Positions 56,212-64,000 of a stretch of 64,000 bases of DNA are shown here, piece after piece. Made by a program: the position numbers and the translations under genes. This DNA comes from Plotosus lineatus (taxonomy: Eukaryota > Chordata > Actinopteri > Siluriformes > Plotosidae). Location of the stretch: contig CM045750.1 of NCBI GenBank assembly GCA_024760905.1, positions 18,642,919-18,706,918 of the forward strand, given 5' to 3'. The notes under the pieces are model-generated. The model saw only the letters and a list, made by a program, of their open reading frames with translations, was not told the origin of the DNA and did no database searches. Each line of letters opens with the position of its first letter. Positions within the stretch are counted from its first letter, which is position 1.

Positions 56212-56213
<2 letters not shown>
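56105..56213 (+). CDS. limch1: limch1 exon whose donor runs into a (GT)n tract
   Basis: The acceptor is cttattgtag. The exon completes an Asn codon, then encodes VSWSSQQPKPSSESWQKPSS and LDTNRNIRPAPGNRG, ending with two bases. The other two frames are closed. The donor GT is the first dinucleotide of a long (GT)n microsatellite, so the +3 to +6 bases are gtgt rather than aagt. Confidence 0.8.

Positions 56214-56300
<87 letters not shown>
56214..56300. repeat. (GT)n microsatellite starting at a splice donor
   Basis: About 87 bp of GT repeats with one TT interruption. The first GT is the donor of the limch1 exon 56105-56213. Confidence 0.95.
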
Positions 56301-56301
<1 letters not shown>

Positions 56302-56400
56302 ATAAATGTGCAATCTCCACAAAAGCTATTCATATTTCATTGTCATGGCTCAAGCTGCAAGCTTGGCAGTGGGAATGAGAGTGTGGCTTCTGCTCCTCAG

Positions 56401-56484
56401 GTCGGGTTCCATAGAAAACGCAGCCGCAAAGTCATCACAGTCCATCTCACACTCAGACACACAACAACCTCCATCACCAAACAG
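56401..56484 (+). CDS. limch1: limch1 cassette-like exon between TG-repeat introns
   Basis: The acceptor is tgctcctcag and the donor gtacat at 56485. It encodes SGSIENAAAKSSQSISHSDT and QQPPSPN. The length is 84 nt, a multiple of three with the same phase at both ends, so it could be skipped without a frameshift. Both flanking introns carry long (TG)n tracts. Confidence 0.85.
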
Positions 56485-56670
56485 GTACATGGGCGTGTTC
56501 TCTTTGTCTGTTTGTGGTAGTTCCTGTCCTTCCTGAACCACTAGGGGGCACGCTGTCTCAAGAATTACTTTGCCTGTCCAACCACACCCATTTTTTTTTT
56601 TTTGCAGCCATGAAGGTATTGCAAGCACTGCAGATATCTGTGTTTCGGGTTTACTTCTAATATAAAATAT

Positions 56671-56733
<63 letters not shown>
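56671..56733. repeat. (TG)n microsatellite ending at a splice acceptor
   Basis: About 63 bp of TG repeats that run into TAG, the acceptor of the first LIM exon. It takes the place of a polypyrimidine tract. Confidence 0.95.
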
Positions 56734-56735
<2 letters not shown>

Positions 56736-56737
<2 letters not shown>

Positions 56738-56844
56738 CTGTGAGTGGGAAGAAATTGTGCTCAAGTTGTGGTCATCCACTTGGTAAAGGAGCAGCCATGA
56801 TTATTGAGACTCTCGGCCTTTACTTCCACATCCAGTGTTTTAAG
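56736..56844 (+). CDS. limch1: limch1 exon, LIM domain first half
   Basis: The acceptor is formed by the end of a (TG)n tract, tgtgtgtag, and the donor is gtctgt. One base completes Arg, then [20 protein letters not shown] and [16 protein letters not shown] follow. The CSSC and HIQC motifs are the first four zinc ligands of the LIM domain. It is phase 0 at the end. Confidence 0.96.
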
Positions 56845-57023
56845 GTCTGTATATTGCTGTGTGTGTATCTTCAACCTTACATCTCCCCTTCCTTTCCACT
56901 GTATATAATATTCACTTAGTACTCTGTTTTTTTGTTTTGTTTTGTTTTGTTTTGTTTTATTTGCTGTTTTTTTACTATCACTCCGCACCATACCCCAACA
57001 CACCCTCCCTCCTTCACACCTAG

Positions 57024-57126
57024 TGTGGAATATGTAAAGGACAGCTAGGCGACACCTCCACAGGAACCGACGTGAGGATCAGGAACGGTCAGCTCAACTG
57101 CCATCAGTGCTATATCCGCTCTCGTT
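57024..57126 (+). CDS. limch1: limch1 exon, LIM domain second half
   Basis: The acceptor is tcacacctag and the donor gtaagt at 57127. It encodes [20 protein letters not shown] and [18 protein letters not shown] and CHQC supply the second zinc site, so all eight LIM ligands are present across the two exons. One base is left over. Confidence 0.96.
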
Positions 57127-57231
57127 GTAAGTGCCTTTTAGACACACATAGAGCAGGTCAGGTTCTGGATAAATCACATGTGTAGTTGAGATGAAACGAA
57201 CATCTATGGAATCATGCGTCCTCTTTTTCAG

Positions 57232-57257
57232 CTGCTGGTCAGCCGACCAACTTGTGA
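57232..57257 (+). CDS. limch1: limch1 last coding exon and stop
   Basis: The acceptor is ctctttttcag. T plus CT completes Ser, then AGQPTNL and TGA at 57255-57257. The C-terminus SAGQPTxL is characteristic of LIMCH1. Confidence 0.93.
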
Positions 57258-58428
57258 GTAGCCATTATGATTTGGGAACCCATCACAGCTTCTGACGATC
57301 ATCCTGTTCTTGGACTGGTTCCATTTCCACCTTCACTGAGACCAATGCAGTCATTCCAAGTCGAGGCTAATTTCCTGTTTTCTGAATCTCACGATAAGTG
57401 TGTCAAAAGCCTGGTGCTTTTTTTTTTTTTCCAAGGTTGAAATAATCAATGTCCATCCAGCGGATCAATAATACTCTGCAAATGGCAGACCTTTTAGAAA
57501 ACTGATGGGGTTTAAACTAATACAGATGATTCCACTGAAGTCACTTGAGAACCAGCACAGTACAAATAACAGTCTGCTGGTGGACCTATGAGACGCCTAT
57601 ATCCATTTTTCTATGTAAAAAAAAAATAATAATAACAATAACCACAAACCCAATGTCTTTTACCCATCACTATGTGAAAATATGTTGTTTATCATATCAA
57701 AATCTCGAAGGTTGCAATGTTTATCTTGATTATGCAGGATTTACTTGGTGCACTAGTCCCTTTCAATGACTAATGATCCTCAAGTCTGTACTAATTGGGT
57801 GCCTTTTTCCAATGCCATGAGAAAATGTAGGCCAATGAAAACTCTTATACAAAAAAAACATTAGCACACTGTTTTTTATCCTGAATAAAAATGAGAATTT
57901 TGAGCGAGTTTATCTCATCTGAATCGTGCTCCACCTCTGCTGCTGCTCCTCCTCCATCTTCTGTCATGGTCTTCGTAATGGCGGGAAGCTGACTCTAATC
58001 ATGGCTGGGAAACCGACCGTAATCGTGGCCTCACCTGATCGATAGACATCCATTTCCTCTTTTGCATTTCCTGGGCTGAAGGGGGAAAAAATATCCTCAT
58101 AGACCAAGTTAAGGTTTCTTTATTTGGACTGATTAGGTAAAGCTCATGTATACCGACTGCATTTGTGCTAACAAAAGCAATTACATCTATCTTAAAGTCA
58201 TTTTGTGATGGTTTTGGTTTATTACCGGAGGGAATGTTAATGCATTGAAACAATGTGCCTTAGAATGACTGATTACACAAAAAGGAGCTTGAGATATTGA
58301 ATCCAAAGACTTTTGCCTTTAATCAGGACGAAATAACTTTCTGGCCAAAAAAAATGGGGGGGGGGGGGGGGTTGAAAAGGAAAATCTATTCTTCTGGTCT
58401 TTGGTTTCTTCAATGTGTATTTTTAATT

Positions 58429-58474
<46 letters not shown>

Positions 58475-59320
58475 CACAGACATATTGTCTAGAAATAAAG
58501 GTACCATATTGTACTTTTTCTTGTCGCTGGGCTGGTACTGTCAAGAGTACAGCTTATGTAGCTGAAGTGTTGGAAGCATGAATATAGTTTACCTATTTTT
58601 TAATGGCTGTAATAATTTGAACTTTAGATCTACTTAAAGTCAAATTATTAACATTAAAGAAACATTTCATATACCTTCACTTCATGCACGTCATAGGTAG
58701 AGTGGTACTCTTGGTGGTATCACATAGTAACAAGGAAAAATACCATTGTGTACCTTTATAACTAGGAATATGTTTACTTTAATGTGGGTTTGGGTAATCC
58801 GTAAAGCAATGAAAACCCCCTGAGGGTATCGTGTTTCTGCACACAAACAGCAATACCAGTGCTTATGTTTATTTAGAAACCATTATAATCTGCCTAGAAA
58901 CCACTCCTCTAGCCATGCTTAACAGTCTAACCAATAGCTGTTTTCACTATATGTACCTGAACGTAAGAGCAAAGGCTTTTGCAGAAAAATAAAATAAAAT
59001 AATATAATATTCACCGTTCAAGAATTTTGATCACTGGACATTGAATGCTCTCATACTTTCTTGTATAGCCAATATTCTGTGCTTTGGGTCTGGTTGCATA
59101 GCTATTAGTCATAACGGGCATATAGACTACATACAGAATGGATACAGTTTGATATGGTCTAGGATGAATGACCTACCTTGGAAATTATATCAGATCTAAG
59201 GTGTATTTATTGTGATCTTTCAGTGTACACTATCCGAATATAGATTACTTTGTTGTTCCAATGCAATGGCTTTACATTATAATCTATGTTTATAAATAAA
59301 ACGGTTGAAAAAATATGATT
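57258..59320 (+). other. limch1: limch1 3' UTR
   Basis: AT-rich, nearly repeat-free sequence follows the stop, as expected for the long 3' UTR of this gene. AATAAA occurs at 57884-57889, 58494-58499 and 59295-59300. The last is followed by a TG-rich stretch (gactctgggtctt) and is the best candidate for the main polyadenylation site. The UTR contains a G14 run (about 58357-58371) and a (CA)n(TA)n stretch (58433-58475). Confidence 0.7.
59295..59300 (+). terminator. Candidate limch1 polyadenylation signal AATAAA
   Basis: A canonical AATAAA lies about 2.04 kb after the limch1 stop, with a T/G-rich downstream element. Two earlier AATAAA sites (57884, 58494) could give shorter transcripts. Confidence 0.55.
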
Positions 59321-59429
59321 TGACTCTGGGTCTTAGTTTTTGGACTGACGCTATGTGGCTGTTAATTGATCAGAAAAGATGGTTATATATGATTCAGGAA
59401 TCCTGTTAGGGTATTTTAGTTAGAATCAG

Positions 59430-59741
59430 GATGAATCGTCCATTCATTTTCTGAACCACTTAATTCTAATTAGAGTTGCAGATAGGCCAGCGCCCATCGC
59501 AGCTGACTTCGGACAAGGTCCGGGCCATTGCAGGGCCAATACTTACAACCATTCATACCCACTGTCACACCTAGGGGTAATTTGAACAGTCAGTTATCTT
59601 ATTGTGCAGGTTTTTGGACTGTGGGAGGAAACTGGTGTACCCGGAGGAAACCCACATAAGGGGACAGGAGCTTGGGAATTGAACCCAGAACCTTCTTGCT
59701 GAAAGGCGAACGTGCTAACCGCTACATCACCGTTCCCCCAT
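59430..59741 (-). mobile_element. SINE-A, near complete, between limch1 and phox2b
   Basis: CATTCATTTTCTGAACCACT, CTAATTAGAGTTGCAGATAG, GACTGTGGGAGGAAACTGG and head GCTAACCGCTACATCACCG antisense. It lies in the short convergent intergenic space. Confidence 0.8.
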
Positions 59742-59756
59742 TTATTTATTTAAACA

Positions 59757-59758
59757 TG

Positions 59759-59809
<51 letters not shown>

Positions 59810-59858
59810 GTTATTGTTATTATTATTATTGTTGTTGTTGTTGTTGTTATTATTATGC
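59757..59858. repeat. (ATT)n microsatellite
   Basis: About 100 bp of ATT/GTT trinucleotide repeats between the two genes. Confidence 0.95.
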
Positions 59859-61272
59859 GATTTTTTTCATGATGTCAAGTTTAAATGTTTCAATAAACCA
59901 CGGAAGTGCTGATCGGTCGCTGTCCAAGGTGCTGAAAGGAACTGCGACAAATCAATTTTACCTTTTATAATCTGCTGTGAACCATGACGTGGTTTCATTC
60001 ATAGATACTTTCAATCTTTTATGTGATTTCAAAATTTTCAATATGAAGAAAATGTAAAAACTAAATACAAAAAAATGAATATAAAGATAAGTTACATTGA
60101 AGTAATACATGTGTACTATTCTTATAAAAGCGATGTTTTAACTCAGTCAACTCTCAATTATAATTACGAAGCAATATCATGGTAAAATTTACGTCAACGC
60201 CGAAGAGAAATCAGGACCAGTATGGTTTCATAATTATTATTGTTTTTATCATCAACAACCATGTCAATGGTACACCTGAAAAACTATGTGCACATGTAGA
60301 AATATTTCCTTCTTAAATATAAGCATCCATTACCTACATATAAATAATTCTCAAATCCCAGACAAAACGCGTTACATAATGCTCACAAAATAGGTCAAAT
60401 TATTATAAAATTGAACGAAATAGACAACATGCAAAAAAAGTAAAAGAAATAAATACAATGCGTTGCATCCATTCCCTTTTTCTGAAATGAATTTGCCAGT
60501 GGTAACTTTGTAAAACATTAAAAAGACTGAACTACGAGGGGCATTATGGTGTCTATGTTTATCTAGGACGATATTATACGTATTAACACTATACAATCTG
60601 AGCCACAAAAACACAGCCGTAAAAAGACACACAAAACGTTTAAGTATTCCTGTCAACAGTGAAATATGTACGTTTGTGCCATTTTAAGGTATAATTTGCC
60701 GTAGATCCATAGATATTTAGATGACTGTTTTTAGAACCCCTGGCTCTAATGCTTTTGTAACTTCATATGTAGAAATATATAACAGAGGCAGTAATTTGTG
60801 TGTACAGACATATTATAATTTACGGTACATGAATACTTAAAAGTCGGTGTAAACAAACAGCCATGACGTCATGTCGCATCGAGTCCATGATGAAATACTT
60901 CTTAGGCAGTCTATCAGTTATTTATATCTATATATGGTATCGACGATCACAGCTATTCAACTAGAACAAAAAGGACGCAAGATGTCAAAACCAAAAGGAT
61001 GATTATAGCTTGGGCTAAAGTAAGGTCTGTAGGATATAATCATCCAACTCGCTGTGTAAACGGATGGCTATTGGGAAAAAGTCAGATGATGGAGACCAAC
61101 ACAGTCTCCTCCTTTTATGTCTTTTTTTCAACAGTAAGCAGAGATACCTGGTCTCCCTCATTATTTTGGCATTCCTCCTTTGATGAGTCAGTAATCAGTC
61201 CATTTTATTTCTCTCCTCCATTTCTCTGTCTTTTTTTTTTTTTTTCTTCCTCTACTCGAATGACCCTTTAGT
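59857..61272 (-). other. phox2b 3' UTR and convergent intergenic sequence
   Basis: This AT-rich stretch downstream of the phox2b stop is free of SINEs, unlike the surrounding DNA. That suggests a long, constrained 3' UTR. A - strand AATAAA lies at 61204-61209, only about 65 nt past the stop; a more distal site is likely but I could not pick one. The end of transcription is not resolved. Confidence 0.5.
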
Positions 61273-61701
61273 TCAGAACATGCTGGTCTTTACTAAAGTA
61301 GCTTTGGCTCCGTTCTGTCTTTGTAAAGATGACAGCACGCTAGCGAACGGTCCCCCGAGAGAGTCCGGAATGGAGGTTATGGTGCCCGGGGCGGGTGGCC
61401 AGCCCTGACTGGGCGCTGTGCCACCCATGCCACCCACAGTCGTCTTGGCCTGCTCGATTTGCCCATTTCCGCTAGCGCTGACCTGCGACCCGCCAGTTGG
61501 ACTCGGACCACCACAGGTGGATGCAGGGTTCGGGTTGGGTCCGGGTCCTCCTGTGCTGTCGGGGTCGGTGGCTTTTGCTTCTTTGATGTCCTCCTCGCGA
61601 GCGTCTGATTTCTTGCCTGAGCCGTTCTTGGCTGCGGCAGCGGCAGCGGCGGCCGCTCGCTCCTGTTTACGGAACTTTGCGCGTCTATTTTGGAACCACA
61701 C
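61273..61701 (-). CDS. phox2b: phox2b exon 3: homeodomain C-terminus, poly-Ala, C-terminal region
   Basis: On the - strand the acceptor ttcctgcag precedes 61701 and the stop is at 61273-61275. It encodes residues 144-285. [15 protein letters not shown] completes the homeodomain, with Gln at position 50 as in paired-like factors. Nine alanines follow, then a Gly/Pro/Ser-rich stretch and the conserved tail [20 protein letters not shown] ending KTSMF. Human PHOX2B has a second, 20-residue alanine tract here; this protein has [20 protein letters not shown] instead and is shorter (285 versus 314 aa). Confidence 0.97.
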   Translation of the reverse strand: MWFQNRRAKFRKQERAAAAAAAAAKNGSGKKSDAREEDIKEAKATDPDSTGGPGPNPNPASTCGGPSPTGGSQVSASGNGQIEQAKTTVGGMGGTAPSQGWPPAPGTITSIPDSLGGPFASVLSSLQRQNGAKATLVKTSMF

Positions 61702-63520
<1,819 letters not shown>

Positions 63521-63540
63521 CGCCTGCTCCAAAACTGCCC

Positions 63541-63550
63541 TCCTTTATAG
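63541..63550 (-). promoter_or_regulatory. Putative phox2b TATA box (CTATAAAGGA)
   Basis: On the - strand CTATAAAGGA lies about 260 bp upstream of the ATG in GC-richer sequence, placing a start site near 63515. It is the only good TATA match close upstream of the gene. Confidence 0.5.
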
Positions 63551-64000
63551 GAGCTGAGCCTTGTTTTATGAAAAGCCTCCCAAGGAGCCGCCTAGCCCCA
63601 GGTCTCTAGAGCATATAGTCCTCATAATAAACTTGGCTCTTTCCGCTTGGACAATAGCACAGCGTTTGGGTCTTATTGCTAGCGCTTTTTTACATGACAA
63701 TAACTCATCAGTCTATTGGGCTGGCACTGGGGGGGATCGGGCTGTCCAACCTCCCTATCATTGATCCCCTGCATCTCTAATTAGAATTTAATACCCCAGC
63801 ATTACGCGCCAGCTTCCCTCCCTCCCTCCCTCCCTCCCTCCCCCTCCTCCTCCTCCCCTTCACCGCGTACAGCCCTCTCCGCTCAAACCGCCATCTTGCC
63901 CTTTAATTCAATCACACCACTTGGAAATAATGAAAGTTGGGTGACGATTCTCCCTGATCCAATTTTCCCCGAGCTTTTAAGCCTTTTAACCGACCGTACA
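63551..64000 (-). promoter_or_regulatory. phox2b upstream region
   Basis: Upstream sequence includes TCTAATTAGAATTTAAT (63776-63792), a TAATTA core of the type bound by homeodomain proteins. It also has a pyrimidine tract with (CCCT)n repeats (about 63815-63860, GGGA on the gene's strand). No coding sequence was seen. Function is inferred from position only. Confidence 0.4.

Larger units (their letters stand above)
8425..59320 (+). other. limch1: limch1 gene, 3' two-thirds (21 coding exons plus 3' UTR)
   Basis: LIMCH1 is known as an actomyosin-associated cytoplasmic protein with an N-terminal calponin-homology domain and a C-terminal LIM zinc-binding domain; it activates non-muscle myosin II and supports stress fibres. 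Only the part downstream of the CH domain lies here. The 21 exons listed separately join with matching phases into 924 codons including the stop, with no frame break. Diagnostic segments are [20 protein letters not shown], a Ser-rich region, a coiled-coil stretch (QQEQERML, QEWEKAQKEVEEEERR) and a LIM domain ending SAGQPTNL. LMO7 is the paralogue with a similar plan, but the LIM sequence and the neighbouring phox2b favour limch1. The 5' exons must lie left of the window. The 3' end is inferred from AATAAA at 59295-59300. Confidence 0.93.

Noticed and set aside
56086..56520. Frame with a long Val-Cys repeat
   Set aside because: The repeat is a translated (GT)n microsatellite in an intron. Only the exon part 56105-56213 is coding.

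Overview
The window is vertebrate nuclear DNA, almost certainly from a ray-finned (teleost) fish. It has spliced genes with GT-AG introns, dense tRNA-derived SINEs with fish-type sequences, RTE- and L2/CR1-like LINEs, several families of short inverted-repeat DNA elements, and many long (CA)n, (TA)n and (TTA)n microsatellites. There is no sign of bacterial genes, operons, CRISPR or a virus.

Two genes account for the coding content. On the + strand, positions 8425 to about 59320 hold the 3' two-thirds of limch1 (LIM and calponin-homology domains 1). I could join 21 coding exons in one continuous frame (924 codons including the stop). They run from the conserved GRGSDSE exon through Ser-rich and coiled-coil exons to a C-terminal LIM domain and the stop at 57255-57257. 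The 5' exons (calponin-homology domain) lie off the left edge, so positions 1-8424 are intron. On the - strand, positions 61273-63283 hold the complete 3-exon coding region of phox2b, a paired-like homeobox regulator of autonomic neurons (285 aa), with a TATA box near 63541-63550. The two genes are convergent, with about 4 kb between their stop codons. LIMCH1 and PHOX2B are also neighbours in human, so this is ancient synteny.

Nearly everything else is transposable-element debris inside limch1 introns. I use local names. SINE-A has a tRNA-like head, a CCTAATTAGGATTAAG tail and (GAAT)n. SINE-B has a GGGCAGTGGTGG head and either the SINE-A tail or an RTE tail. SINE-C, SINE-D and SINE-E are further tRNA-like families. 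LINEs are a near full-length but broken RTE element (22049-25399, 16-bp target duplication), a second RTE 3' end (38866-39211), a degraded L2/CR1/Rex-like element (about 15950-19446) with another LINE nested in its 3' UTR, and a 5'-truncated LINE with a C-terminal zinc finger (3681-4556). DNA elements include pogo/Tigger-like elements with TACAG termini, hAT-like elements with perfect 8-bp target duplications, and a pair of about 420-bp elements with CCCCATTTCACTGGA termini.

The most interesting observations are: the SINE-B body carries both a 5' and a 3' piece of the resident RTE LINE (a Bov-A-like origin) and exists with two interchangeable tails; nested insertions can be dated relative to one another by target duplications and empty paralogous sites; a limch1 cassette exon is bracketed by (TG)n tracts, one starting at a donor and one ending at an acceptor; limch1 contains a 55-nt intron and a 26-nt microexon; and phox2b keeps the 9-Ala tract but has no counterpart of the mammalian 20-Ala tract. 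I found no previously undescribed enzymatic or defence system.
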